A DNA stretch of 64,000 nucleotides, from NCBI GenBank assembly GCA_017303875.1, contig JAFLBP010000007.1:124001-188000 (forward strand), in the 5' to 3' direction. This document shows positions 1 through 8,834 of the stretch, piece after piece; positions within the stretch are counted from its first letter, which is position 1, and each line of letters opens with the position of its first letter. The position numbers and the translations under genes were made by a program. The notes under the pieces are model-generated. The model was not told the origin of the DNA, ran no database searches, and worked only from the letters and a program-made list of their open reading frames with translations. The DNA comes from Chitinophagales bacterium (GTDB lineage: Bacteria > Bacteroidota > Bacteroidia > Chitinophagales > Saprospiraceae).

Positions 1-261
1 GATGGCGAAAGCGCCGAAGGGGATGAGTACTTTGCCATTGACTACTACATTGGCACGTACCCGAAAGGAGACCGTTTTGCCGCGGGCGGCATCGGAAGAA
101 ACGCGCTCTGTGCTTTCAAGCCAGACCAACGTAGAGGCAGGCAGGGTTTCCTTGTTGTTGCAGATCAGACCTTTGGCGCTGGTATTTTGCGCGTGTGCGG
201 TTGGGGCGAATACGCCGCCCAGCAAGAGCATCAGGAGGGAGAAAAATACACGTTGTTGCAT
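1..261 (-). CDS. Secreted small beta-domain protein, C-terminus cut by window edge
   Basis: The frame is open from ATG at 261-259 down to base 1, giving 87 codons. The N-terminus is a clear signal peptide: hydrophobic core LLMLLLGGVF and end APTAHAQ. The visible mature part (LPASTLVWLESTERVSS ... VVVNGKVLIPFGAFAI) has the same pattern as the genes at 410-967 and 4861-5742: a hydrophobic strand, a Gly-containing turn, then V-x-V-x-N-G-K-V-x-I followed by a small-residue turn. I infer a small beta-barrel-like secreted domain shared by these three genes. Its function is unknown. It is divergent from the gene at 410, so the two share an upstream region. The rest of the protein lies outside the window. 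Confidence 0.75.
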   Translation of the reverse strand, partial: MQQRVFFSLLMLLLGGVFAPTAHAQNTSAKGLICNNKETLPASTLVWLESTERVSSDAARGKTVSFRVRANVVVNGKVLIPFGAFAI

Positions 262-382
262 AGCAGGTTTGATTTTTTTGTTCAATTGTTGTTTGTAAGT
301 AGGGTGATGTAAGTTCCGGTACCCATTTTTTCAAAAAAAAATTAACACGGGTACTCCGGGGTATTTCCCGACACACAATTCT

Positions 383-390
383 TACATTTG
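383..390 (+). promoter_or_regulatory. Candidate Bacteroidota -7 promoter element
   Basis: TACATTTG matches the TAnnTTTG -7 consensus of Bacteroidota and lies 19 bases before the ATG at 410. No convincing TTG -33 box is seen at the usual spacing, so this is a half-supported promoter. Confidence 0.35.
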
Positions 391-409
391 TAACAGAAAA
401 ATAACGCCC

Positions 410-967
410 ATGAGGATTGCTACCCTTGTACTCTTTTTGCTGCATAGTGTGTGGCTTGGCGCCGGCACATTTCCTGGTCCCGATAGTTCAGGGGTTTTGC
501 TGCCGCATAGCACCCTGATACCTTTGAAGTTGAGCAATTCCCTGCAATCCGAAAACTTGCAGGAAGGCGACATTATCAACCTTTTGGTGGTGCACGATGT
601 GGTGGTGGGCGAGGGCAAAGTGGTGATCAGCGCTAATGCGAAGGCGACGGGCAAAGTGACCCGATTGCGCAAGCGCGGCGTTTACGGCAGGCCGGCGCTG
701 ATTGAAATTGAACCGGCGAGCGTGCGCACGGTAGATGGAAAAATTATTCAAATAAGTGGAGAAAAGCGGGTTTTTAAGGGCAAATCAAGGCAAGGACTTG
801 CCTGGGCCATCAGTATTTTGCCACCGGTGGTCGGGCTGGTTTTTCTGAGTCCTTATTTACTGCCGGTTGCAGCGGCCGGGCTGCTCATAAAAGGCGGCAA
901 AGCGAGCGCCGGAAACAGCAGCCTGCTGGAAGCGTATACGCTGAGTAATGTACGCGTAAAGGCATGA
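410..967 (+). CDS. Secreted/membrane small beta-domain protein
   Basis: 185 residues. The signal peptide (MRIATLVLFLLHSVWLGAG) is followed by a beta-rich domain at about residues 35-125: IPLKLSNSL, then VVVGEGKVVISANAKATGKV, then DGKIIQISGEKRVFKG. A hydrophobic segment at about 130-165 (WAISILPPVVGLVFLSPYLL, then VAAAGLLIKGG) may be a membrane hairpin. The beta domain resembles the genes at 1-261 and 4861-5742. It also resembles a widespread secreted-protein pattern in which a polymer-like strand is followed by G-x-x-V-x-x-x-V-x-x-D-V-x-x-x-G-x-V-V-I. No enzymatic motif is visible. The caspase-like gene starts 32 bases downstream, so co-transcription is plausible. Function unknown. Confidence 0.75.
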   Translation: MRIATLVLFLLHSVWLGAGTFPGPDSSGVLLPHSTLIPLKLSNSLQSENLQEGDIINLLVVHDVVVGEGKVVISANAKATGKVTRLRKRGVYGRPALIEIEPASVRTVDGKIIQISGEKRVFKGKSRQGLAWAISILPPVVGLVFLSPYLLPVAAAGLLIKGGKASAGNSSLLEAYTLSNVRVKA

Positions 968-999
968 ATTACACTTAACCATCATAAACAACACACCAG

Positions 1000-3702
1000 A
1001 TGAGTCAGCGTTTCTTACATTTAATCTTATTGTTTTGGACGAGTTTGGTTTTGTCTGCGCAGACCACTCCCTCCAGGGATTTTATCCAGCAATACGACCA
1101 TGTTCTTTCCGTCATTAGCGGATTTGAGGTGAAAGATGCCGTTCTGCTCAGCGATGCTAAAACGCTGGCTTTCGTGGGTGAAAAAAGAGATAAAAGCGGT
1201 TCACAGTACGCAGAGGCTTATCTTTTTGATACAGAAAAAGGGGCTTTGACAGACAATAAGCCTCCAATAAGAATTCCCAATTGTCGTATCAATAGTATAT
1301 CTCAGGCCGACGACGGCAGCCTTTTTCTGGCCGGTGTTATGCTGGATAAATCAAGGGCCGGGTTGCCTTATCTGGCTCAGTTCGACCGGCGTTTATCGAA
1401 GAAAAAATGGCAACTGGAGTCCGGGCTGGCAGAAGGAGCGGAAATTCTTAAAGTTTTATGGCTGGGCTGCGGCTCGGCAATGGTTGCAATCAAAGATGCG
1501 CCTTCGGCCTCCAATATCAGGATTTATCAATTGAAAGGCCGGAGACTTGTAGATCCGGTATCCATCGGGCAGGATGATATACAAAATTTCAGCGCCATGT
1601 TGCCCGTGCCCGGCTTTGATAATAAAGTCTGGCTGGCTGGTACTGCCGTAAGAAAACGCGGATTTGAAGGGGGCGACGCCTGGGTTGCGCAACTTGATAC
1701 CAGGGGTATGGTTACCCATCCGATTACCTATCCGGGTGATGAAAAGAATCTGGAATATATTCATTGTGCAACTGTAAACAATGAAACCGGGCAGGTATTT
1801 ATGGCGGGCTGGGCACAGCGCAACTCGGAGATCTGCGATCCCCTGTTGCTCACACCATCCGGAAATACCAATAGCCAGCGCGGACTGCCCTTTTATGAAA
1901 AAACGAATGAAAACGACTACATCAGCGCTGTCAGCAATACTGCCGCACACGGTTTTCTGTTTTTAAAAAGCACTGATAACCGGGGTTTGTATCGGCACGA
2001 ACTGCGTTATTCGCTCCGTGGCAATGATGCTGGCAGGGAGGTAATAAGACTTCAGGGGCCAAATAAATTCATGCCTGTGGCGCTCCTGCGCGACAGTATT
2101 CTGGATGAGTTTTATCTCGTCGGAACCACCCTTCAGGCAGGCACCAAAACTACGCAGGCGCGGGTGGTGAAAGTTAAGGAAAACTGGGCGCGGAGTGTGC
2201 GACAGCGCCCGGTACCCAAAGGCGCAAAAGGAATACCAAACACATTGCCGCCGGGAACGCCGCCTAAACTCGTCTGCCAAAGTGCCGTGCTCAAGGAAAT
2301 TTATGATGAAAATCCGGACAGTCGGCTCAGTGCCAACGAAAGTGCAGCCATCTGGTTTACCATCCGAAATGATGGCGGCGATTTTCTGGGGCCCGCCCAG
2401 GCCGAAGTGCGGGATGCCGATTTGCGCAGCGGGATCAGCATCAGTGACATGAGCAAAATGCTGCCAGGTATTCCAAATGGCGGAACACATATTGTAAAAA
2501 TAGGCATTGAGGCCGACGCACAGCCCGCTTACGGCAGCTCAAGCTTTCGAGTCGCCATTACTCAAAACAGTACTGTACTTTGCGAATGCAGTTCCCCGGC
2601 TATCAGCAGCGGAAAAGTTGAAGGAAAAGTCTTCTCGTTCCGCAAACCTATGGAAGAAGTGAACGGTGGACGCGAACAAACAGAACGAGACGTATACCAG
2701 GCAAAAATTTACGTCAAAGGAAGTGCAAAAGAAGTGCCACACGAACAGGTGGTGGTGAAGCTAAATGGGGAAAAACCCAAACGCGGGCAAAAAGACTACT
2801 TCGTAAAGGTTGAAAACGAAACAGCAGAGGGCTATTTCTTAGTTATTAATATCCCTTTAAATGAAGGCGAGAACAAACTCCTTGTTGAGTATGGCGCCGA
2901 AATTTCCAGCGAAGTCACCATTTTCCGGAAAAAGCCCAATCCCAATATATATGTACTCTCCATCGGAGTACCTTATGAAGGTGAAATGGCCTTGAATTAC
3001 ACGACAAAAGATGCCCAGGATTTTGCGGATGCCATGCGCAGTCAGGCCTCCAGGGGATTCTTCGGGAATCTGATCTATCTGCGCCTCCTCAACACCCCCG
3101 AAAATACAATCCGGGATAGTATTGCGCTTGCTTTTGAACAGCTGGCCGCACAGGAGATGGATACCTCAGACTATGTGTTCATCTTTATTTCCGCGCATGG
3201 GCTGGAGCGACTCAATCGACCCTACATTGTACCGCGCAACTACGGTGGTAATTTTTCTTCCTGCTTAGATTATCAGTCCATGCTGGATCAGTTTGTACTG
3301 CCCATTAAAGCGCGGCGATTTATATTTATTGATGCTTGCCACAGTGGCGCCGGAAAAAATATTCAATCCATCAACTGGGAAAACGTTCCGTGGCAAAAAG
3401 AAACGGCGCCAAACCTTGCCGCTTTTTTTTCCAGCCAAGGCACTGAGCGCTCTTATGAATACGAAAAAGGCCAACATGGCGTCTTTACCCAGGCAATATT
3501 AGATGCAATAGCCGGCTTGGGGCTTCCGACAGACAAACCTTTTCTGAACATCTCAGAGCTTACGCAATATCTCTCCAGACGGGTTGCACAAATCAGCGAA
3601 GAGCCCGAACAAAAAGCCAAAAATTATCAAAAACAAACCCCGAAAATGCGCAACAACGGCCTGCCCGATGATATGCCTGTATTCGGAATTCTACGACAAT
3701 AA
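1000..3702 (+). CDS. Secreted caspase-family (C14-like) cysteine protease
   Basis: 900 residues. The signal peptide ends near ...LVLSAQ. Residues about 40-400 look like a WD/propeller-type sensor region (repeated LLSDAKTLAFVG-like and FLAGVML-like strands). Residues about 425-530 resemble a CARDB/Ig-like adhesion domain (ESAAIWFTIRNDGGDFLGPA). The caspase fold occupies about 650-900. The dyad is visible as His733 in FIFISAHG and Cys780 in FIFIDACHSG, the classic SAHG and DACHSG blocks of clan CD peptidases. The acidic/basic P1 preference cannot be read from the sequence. There is no T9SS C-terminal sorting domain, so the protein may stay periplasmic or be secreted another way. The PorP/SprF gene follows after 18 bases, which suggests joint expression. 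The family call is firm; the biological role (surface maturation, signalling or cell death) is open. Confidence 0.88.
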   Translation: MSQRFLHLILLFWTSLVLSAQTTPSRDFIQQYDHVLSVISGFEVKDAVLLSDAKTLAFVGEKRDKSGSQYAEAYLFDTEKGALTDNKPPIRIPNCRINSISQADDGSLFLAGVMLDKSRAGLPYLAQFDRRLSKKKWQLESGLAEGAEILKVLWLGCGSAMVAIKDAPSASNIRIYQLKGRRLVDPVSIGQDDIQNFSAMLPVPGFDNKVWLAGTAVRKRGFEGGDAWVAQLDTRGMVTHPITYPGDEKNLEYIHCATVNNETGQVFMAGWAQRNSEICDPLLLTPSGNTNSQRGLPFYEKTNENDYISAVSNTAAHGFLFLKSTDNRGLYRHELRYSLRGNDAGREVIRLQGPNKFMPVALLRDSILDEFYLVGTTLQAGTKTTQARVVKVKENWARSVRQRPVPKGAKGIPNTLPPGTPPKLVCQSAVLKEIYDENPDSRLSANESAAIWFTIRNDGGDFLGPAQAEVRDADLRSGISISDMSKMLPGIPNGGTHIVKIGIEADAQPAYGSSSFRVAITQNSTVLCECSSPAISSGKVEGKVFSFRKPMEEVNGGREQTERDVYQAKIYVKGSAKEVPHEQVVVKLNGEKPKRGQKDYFVKVENETAEGYFLVINIPLNEGENKLLVEYGAEISSEVTIFRKKPNPNIYVLSIGVPYEGEMALNYTTKDAQDFADAMRSQASRGFFGNLIYLRLLNTPENTIRDSIALAFEQLAAQEMDTSDYVFIFISAHGLERLNRPYIVPRNYGGNFSSCLDYQSMLDQFVLPIKARRFIFIDACHSGAGKNIQSINWENVPWQKETAPNLAAFFSSQGTERSYEYEKGQHGVFTQAILDAIAGLGLPTDKPFLNISELTQYLSRRVAQISEEPEQKAKNYQKQTPKMRNNGLPDDMPVFGILRQ

Positions 3703-3720
3703 CTTCCAACTTAAAATGCA

Positions 3721-4791
3721 ATGAAACGAAACCAATCATTCCGCTTTGCCTTGCTCCTGGGCGGCCTTTGCATAGCCCTGAGCGCCCGGGCGCAACAACT
3801 GCCCTACGGTACTTTTTACCGCAACAACTGGCAACTGGTAAACCCGGCAGCGATTGATCGCCTGCTGATGAGCAGCAAGGAGTACCACCCGACCCTGCAA
3901 TTTACGGCCAATTTCCGCCCCCAGTGGATCGGCACCGAAGGGGCGCCGCTCACCGGTTTTTTTCAGTTTGAACAAGCGCCCGACGAGCAAGTTTACGAGC
4001 GCTGGCCGGTGCGTTGGGGAGGACAGGGCTTTTTTGACAAAACCGATATCCTGACCACTTACGGCTTTTACGGTAACTTTTCCAGGGAGTTTACTTTTGA
4101 TAATACAGGCGGCAAAAAACTGCGCGTGGGCATCACTCCGGGACTACTCCTGCGCCAATACGACGTCGGGCGTATGCGCGCCCGCGATGGCATCCCCAAC
4201 GATCCGGTGTTATTGAGCATCACCAATGACCCCACACGCCTGCAATTTGATTTCAGCGCCGGTATGTTTTACCATAAAACGGATGCCAATGGCGGAACCA
4301 ACTACTTCGGGTTTTCATTGCCCAGCGCGCTGGGAGCGCAATTTAATCCCCGGGAGGATGTGAACGACTACGGCTTCAAGTTCAAAATGCGCAATTTTTA
4401 CTTCGTTTGGGGTAAATATATCAGCAACTGGAGCGATGATGACGGCTCCGACCTGAATATAGAGTGGGAACCTACCATTTGGGTGCGTGGTGTTGGCCAG
4501 GGCGCTTACAGCACCATAAACCCCAACTGGCGCCTGCCGGTCAGTGTAGATGCCAACCTGCGGGTTTATTTCAAACCCACACAATATACGCCACCTAAAT
4601 TCTGGATCGGCGCCGGCTATGGCACCAACCGTCAGCTCAGCGCTGAAACCGGATTTAATATTACTGCCATGGATAGAGATGCCATCAGGCAAAACCTGCA
4701 AATCGGCCTGGCGTACAATGTGCCCACTACCCGTTCTTTATTTCAGTTGGGCCAGTCGTTTGAAATTAACTTTTCCTGGTGTTGGGATTAA
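3721..4791 (+). CDS. PorP/SprF-family type IX secretion outer membrane protein
   Basis: 356 residues. The signal peptide ends ...LSARAQ. It is followed at once by the family hallmark: an early Tyr-rich strand and the NPAA motif (NWQLVNPAAIDRLLMSS), where PorP/SprF proteins carry Y-x-x-N-x-x-x-x-N-P-A. The rest alternates polar and aromatic residues in strands typical of a 12-16-strand barrel, and the protein ends on an aromatic-rich strand (FEINFSWCWD). Family members sit in the outer membrane and serve T9SS surface proteins, and often lie beside genes for SprB-like or type B sorted cargo. The neighbours here, a secreted caspase and repeat-rich surface proteins, fit that use. Which cargo it serves is not shown. 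Confidence 0.85.
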   Translation: MKRNQSFRFALLLGGLCIALSARAQQLPYGTFYRNNWQLVNPAAIDRLLMSSKEYHPTLQFTANFRPQWIGTEGAPLTGFFQFEQAPDEQVYERWPVRWGGQGFFDKTDILTTYGFYGNFSREFTFDNTGGKKLRVGITPGLLLRQYDVGRMRARDGIPNDPVLLSITNDPTRLQFDFSAGMFYHKTDANGGTNYFGFSLPSALGAQFNPREDVNDYGFKFKMRNFYFVWGKYISNWSDDDGSDLNIEWEPTIWVRGVGQGAYSTINPNWRLPVSVDANLRVYFKPTQYTPPKFWIGAGYGTNRQLSAETGFNITAMDRDAIRQNLQIGLAYNVPTTRSLFQLGQSFEINFSWCWD

Positions 4792-4860
4792 TATGGGTAC
4801 CGGAACCGTGTAGAAGCCACCCATTGCTGCGTCATATTTTTTTTAAAAAAACATTTCATC

Positions 4861-5742
4861 ATGACCAAGCAATTCATCTACACGGTTGCACTGATTGTAC
4901 TGGCCGGCAACCTTGCCGCCGCACAACAAACCCGAAACCTGCCTGAGGGGACTCCTGTTAGCGTCCAAACCACAGAATTTCTGCTTGCCCGCGAAATTGT
5001 GCCGGGGCAGGTACTTAAAATAGAAGTTAGCGAAGCGATCATGGAGGATTCCGTGGTGCTGATCGCCAAAGGCGCCGGCGGCATGGCGCGCGTGGTATCC
5101 GTTGAGGAAGGGTCGTCGGAAGCGCCGGGAAAATGCACGATCGTACCGGTATACTGCGATGCTGCCGACGGACAAACAATTCAGTTGGAAGGCGAAGCGC
5201 AGGAATGTGTGAGCGAGATTCCGGGGCCGAATTATCGTATTGCCATCGGGATTGTGCTGGAGGCGAGGGTGGCGCAAGCCTACACCCTTGAAATGGGCGG
5301 CGGCCTGCCTGTGCCTGATTTTAACCTGCAACCGGAAGCCGCTGTGGCGGCTAATGAGCCGCAGGAGTTTCAGCCACAGGAGGGGTACTTGTCACTGCCG
5401 GCCGGGTTAGATATTCCTTTGGTGTTGAGCGACGAGTGCATTCCCGCAGAGCTGAGCGTAGGCAATCGCCTGCGGCTTCGGGTAAAACAGGATGTGATTG
5501 AAAACGGAAAACTTGTTTTTCGGGCCAAAGCACCTGCCGAAGGAGTTGTGAAGTACCTGGAAGGCAATAAAATCCATGTGGCGGCCACAATGGTGCACAC
5601 CGCCGACGGCCAATGGGTACCCGTAGAAACCGACCACAGCGTGGTGGTTGAATTTGAGGAAGACAATGCAGAAATCCTGATGCAATTAGATACACCGGTG
5701 CCGGCGTATTTGAGTAATACGGTTCGGGTGACGGTGCGCTGA
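4861..5742 (+). CDS. Secreted protein with two tandem beta domains
   Basis: 293 residues with a signal peptide ending ...GNLAAAQQ. Two copies of one domain are visible. Copy 1 covers about 28-140 (GTPVSVQTTEFLLAREIVPG ... DSVVLIAKGAGGMARVVSV ... ADGQTIQLEGEA). Copy 2 covers about 178-285 (GLDIPLVLSDECIPAELSVG ... NGKLVFRAKAPAEGVVKYL ... ADGQWVPVETDH). The same unit occurs once in the 410-967 gene and in the partial 1-261 gene, so this is a locally expanded family. No catalytic residues are evident. The gene lies 69 bases after PorP/SprF and 12 bases before the next gene. I infer a periplasmic or surface structural role, with low certainty. Confidence 0.75.
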   Translation: MTKQFIYTVALIVLAGNLAAAQQTRNLPEGTPVSVQTTEFLLAREIVPGQVLKIEVSEAIMEDSVVLIAKGAGGMARVVSVEEGSSEAPGKCTIVPVYCDAADGQTIQLEGEAQECVSEIPGPNYRIAIGIVLEARVAQAYTLEMGGGLPVPDFNLQPEAAVAANEPQEFQPQEGYLSLPAGLDIPLVLSDECIPAELSVGNRLRLRVKQDVIENGKLVFRAKAPAEGVVKYLEGNKIHVAATMVHTADGQWVPVETDHSVVVEFEEDNAEILMQLDTPVPAYLSNTVRVTVR

Positions 5743-5754
5743 AAATGAAAATCA

Positions 5755-8325
5755 TTGTTGCTTATGAATAACAATCGTCATCTCAAAAAAAGCTCCAAAA
5801 TCGCTATTTTGTTGCTCTGTACAGGCTTATTGATGCTTGAACAGCCTTTATGGGCACAAGCGCCGCAGGCAATTTCCTATCAGGCCATTGCGCGCGATAA
5901 CAACGGCATTCCGTTGGCAGAAACCGATGTCACCGTTATATTCAATATTCGGGCAGGTAGCCCTTCCGGAGTTACTGAATATAGGGAACAACACCAGGCG
6001 GAGACCAATAAATTCGGCTTATTTACCTTGAATATTGGTCAGGGGAGTCCGCTTGCCGGTAATTTTGTAAACATCGACTGGAGTGCAGGCGACAAATATT
6101 TACAAACGGAAATCAACGGTACGCTTAATGGCACAACACAGTTACTCAGTGTTCCGTATGCGTTCTTTGCTCAAAAAGCGCCGGATCAACAAAATCTGTC
6201 CATAAATGGCACTACGCTCAGTATTTCCGGTGGCAATGCAGTACAACTCCCGGCAGGCAGTGGTGCCACCACCCTTGATGGGCTGAATGATGTGAGTGCC
6301 CCCAGCCCAAGCAACGGGCAGGTATTGCAATGGAACGGCACTGCCTGGGTAGCGGCTACACCTTCAATTGGCGGCACCTATAATGCCGGTTCGGGGATTG
6401 TGATTAATAGCAATACCATCAGCGCCGTTGATATTTCAGCAAGCAACGAAATCCAAAATCTCTCCCTCAATGGCACTACGCTGAGTATTTCCGGAGGCAA
6501 TGCGGTACAACTCCCGGCGGGCACAGGCGCTACCACCCTTGATGGACTGAATGATGTGAGTGCCCCCAGCCCGAGCAACGGGCAAATACTGCAATGGAAT
6601 GGGACTGCCTGGGTTGCAGCTACCCCTTCTAGCGGCGGCACTTTTAATGCCGGTTCGGGGATTATCATCAATGGCAATACCATCAGCGCCAGTGATATTT
6701 CGGCAAGCAACGAAATACAAAACCTTTCCATCAACGGCACTACGCTGAGTATTTCCGGAGGCAATGCGGTACAACTCCCGGCAGGCAGTGGTGCTACAAC
6801 GCTTGATGGGCTGAACGATGTTAGCGCATCAAGTCCTGCCAACGGGCAGGTCTTGCAATGGAACGGCAGTGCCTGGGTGGCTGCCACCCCTTCAAGCGGA
6901 GGCACTTTTAACGCCGGTTCAGGTATTGTTATCAATGGTAATACCATCAGTGCCAGTGATGCCGACCCTACTAATGAAATACAATTAATTTCACTGGTGG
7001 GCAACCAACTGACGCTCAACAAAGGAGGAGGGACTGTGACACTCCCAATTACAAATTACACAGAAGGTACGGCGATACAAATTATTGGAAATCAAATTAA
7101 CAATACCGGCGATCCTAATCCGCTTGATGATATTACTACTAATACCACTGCAGGCGGAGATATAAATGGTACCTATCCAAATCCTTCTGTCGTAAAAATC
7201 AGAGGCCGAAATATATCAAGTACCACACCTGTTGATGGTCAAGTATTAAAATTTAATGCCAGCAGTAATCAATGGGAGCCATCTAATGATAATACCGGAG
7301 CGTCAGACTGGCAAAGTACGCCCACGCAGATTTTTACCAACGGAAAACTGGTGGCTGTGAATAATACCAATGGGAATCCGCTGATGCGTGTTGGTAATTC
7401 AAACAATTTTCCTCCCCAGGGAAATAACAACAATGCTGGCGTATTAGTAACTTATGGCCCATCCTCAAAGGAAAAAACCATACATAGCTATCTGACTACA
7501 AATCCTGACTATGGGGTAATTGCCGCCTACAGCAATAAAGGCTATTCGACAGTTCCTCCGGCATTTTTAGGGGTAAATCCGGATACTAAAAGCGGCGTTT
7601 TACAATTAAATACTGATGGAGGAACAAGCAGGGTTACACTAGGTGCTTATACTGATGATACGCTTTCTGGTTTTGTAAGGGTACACAGAAATGGAAATCC
7701 GGCAGCTGATCTGGGTTGTGCGCTTAGCGGAGAAGGTTTTGCAGGTACCCTGGGGCCAAATGGATTGTTTAATACTTATGCAGGCGCTACATTTAACGCG
7801 CCAAATAACGGCTATATGGGTGTATTTGATGCCGCCGGACTTGAACGGGCTGCTATGTATATCAGAAATACAGATAATCAGAGTTTTATTTATGCGCATG
7901 AAATTACTGCAACAATAAAAAATTTCAAAATTACTAATCCGGAGGATCCAAATCGGGAGATATGGTATGCCTGTCTGGAAGGGCCGGAAGCTGCCATATA
8001 TGAGCGCGGTACCGCAATGCTACTAAATGGTCGTGCTGAGGTTAAATTATCAGAACATTTTGCCTTGATGATGAGTGCAGGTACAATGACGGTTCAAGTG
8101 ACACCGCATTCAGCAGATACAGACGGGCTAGCCGTCGTAGAAAAAACACTTGATGGTTTTATAGTCAAAGAACTTCGTCAAGGTAAAGGCAACTTTACCT
8201 TCGACTGGGAGGTAAAAGCAGTAAGAAAGGGTTTTGAGGGGTATCAGGTAGATCGAATGCGCTTAGAGCCAGGTGCCATACCCCCAAGGCTTAAACCCAT
8301 CACACCATTACAGGCTGGTCACTAA
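5755..8325 (+). CDS. Fibre-like secreted repeat protein
   Basis: 856 residues. The start may be the Met four codons in (MNNNRHLKK). The signal peptide ends ...EQPLWAQ. The N-terminal module (QAISYQAIARDNNGIPLAET ... LLSVPYAFFAQKA, about 35-140) is common at the start of Bacteroidota surface fibres. Then come three 88-residue repeats (about 147-410) with LSINGTTLSISGGNAVQLP and NGQVLQWNGTAWVAATP, a pattern also seen in phage tail-fibre-like proteins. The C-terminal module (about 720-835) includes IWYACLEGPEAAIYERGTA and closely matches the end of the 8835-12041 protein. No T9SS sorting domain is present at the end, so export and anchoring are unclear. Probably a surface or fibre adhesin; not an enzyme by visible motifs. 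Confidence 0.8.
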   Translation: MLLMNNNRHLKKSSKIAILLLCTGLLMLEQPLWAQAPQAISYQAIARDNNGIPLAETDVTVIFNIRAGSPSGVTEYREQHQAETNKFGLFTLNIGQGSPLAGNFVNIDWSAGDKYLQTEINGTLNGTTQLLSVPYAFFAQKAPDQQNLSINGTTLSISGGNAVQLPAGSGATTLDGLNDVSAPSPSNGQVLQWNGTAWVAATPSIGGTYNAGSGIVINSNTISAVDISASNEIQNLSLNGTTLSISGGNAVQLPAGTGATTLDGLNDVSAPSPSNGQILQWNGTAWVAATPSSGGTFNAGSGIIINGNTISASDISASNEIQNLSINGTTLSISGGNAVQLPAGSGATTLDGLNDVSASSPANGQVLQWNGSAWVAATPSSGGTFNAGSGIVINGNTISASDADPTNEIQLISLVGNQLTLNKGGGTVTLPITNYTEGTAIQIIGNQINNTGDPNPLDDITTNTTAGGDINGTYPNPSVVKIRGRNISSTTPVDGQVLKFNASSNQWEPSNDNTGASDWQSTPTQIFTNGKLVAVNNTNGNPLMRVGNSNNFPPQGNNNNAGVLVTYGPSSKEKTIHSYLTTNPDYGVIAAYSNKGYSTVPPAFLGVNPDTKSGVLQLNTDGGTSRVTLGAYTDDTLSGFVRVHRNGNPAADLGCALSGEGFAGTLGPNGLFNTYAGATFNAPNNGYMGVFDAAGLERAAMYIRNTDNQSFIYAHEITATIKNFKITNPEDPNREIWYACLEGPEAAIYERGTAMLLNGRAEVKLSEHFALMMSAGTMTVQVTPHSADTDGLAVVEKTLDGFIVKELRQGKGNFTFDWEVKAVRKGFEGYQVDRMRLEPGAIPPRLKPITPLQAGH
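6193..6984 (+). repeat. Three tandem 264-bp coding repeats
   Basis: Copies start at 6193, 6457 and 6721, a spacing of exactly 264 bases (88 codons) that keeps the frame. They are highly similar but not identical, with many synonymous differences, so they are older than the 582-bp duplication near the right edge. They encode the repeated fibre unit of the 5755-8325 gene. Confidence 0.85.
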
Positions 8326-8348
8326 TTCTTCACCTTAAATTTTATAAA

Positions 8349-8819
8349 ATGAAACACAGATGGTTCATCTTACCGGCAATGCTATATGGTATTGCACTGC
8401 ACGGACAGACCTTGCAACGCCCAACATTTTCCAATGTCGGGAACAACAACGCTGCCCTTACTTTTACTGTTGGGGAATCCATTGCCTACTATGCCGCTGT
8501 AAACCCAAGCGGTTCATTGAGTATTGGCGCCCAGCCGGGTGAGCGAAAAACCGGTGTTGATACCGATGATCCGGATTTATTACGGAAAATCGAACTTTTT
8601 CCAAATCCGACTGATGGTTTGCTGACACTACAGATTATAGATTCAGACACTGACCCATTTCAGGTTACGCTTTACAATACCCTGGGGCAGAAGTTATCTG
8701 AACAACGCATGGGTTCCGGTACACATGTCGTTGACCTTTGCAATCAAGCTGCTGGTTCGTTTTTTCTGCTTTTTACACGTGGAGATAAACAAGCGCAGTT
8801 CACGATCATCAAACATTAA
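8349..8819 (+). CDS. Small T9SS type A sorted surface protein
   Basis: 156 residues. The signal peptide (MKHRWFILPAMLYGIALHGQ) is followed by a short N-terminal region (TFSNVGNNNAALTFTVGESI) typical of small Bacteroidota proteins that precede a sorting domain. Residues about 78-156 form a type A T9SS domain: the ELFPNPTDGLLTLQI block, YNTLGQKLSEQRM, then a G-x-H-x-V-D-L strand and the end FLLFTRGDKQAQFTIIKH. The domain directs secretion and attachment to the cell surface and is normally cleaved. The gene sits between two fibre-like proteins with gaps of 23 and 15 bases, so it is probably co-expressed with them. The mature part is short, so it may be an accessory or anchoring subunit (inference). 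Confidence 0.82.
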   Translation: MKHRWFILPAMLYGIALHGQTLQRPTFSNVGNNNAALTFTVGESIAYYAAVNPSGSLSIGAQPGERKTGVDTDDPDLLRKIELFPNPTDGLLTLQIIDSDTDPFQVTLYNTLGQKLSEQRMGSGTHVVDLCNQAAGSFFLLFTRGDKQAQFTIIKH

Positions 8820-8834
8820 AAATTAAAAAATCTG

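Noticed and set aside
313..4806. A 14-bp sequence around GGTACC found inverted at 313-326 and 4793-4806
   Set aside because: Such matches are expected by chance in 64 kb; no longer similarity was seen.
6378..7022. Minus-strand frame over the 264-bp repeats
   Set aside because: Mirror of a repetitive coding region, with repeating peptides and no start context.
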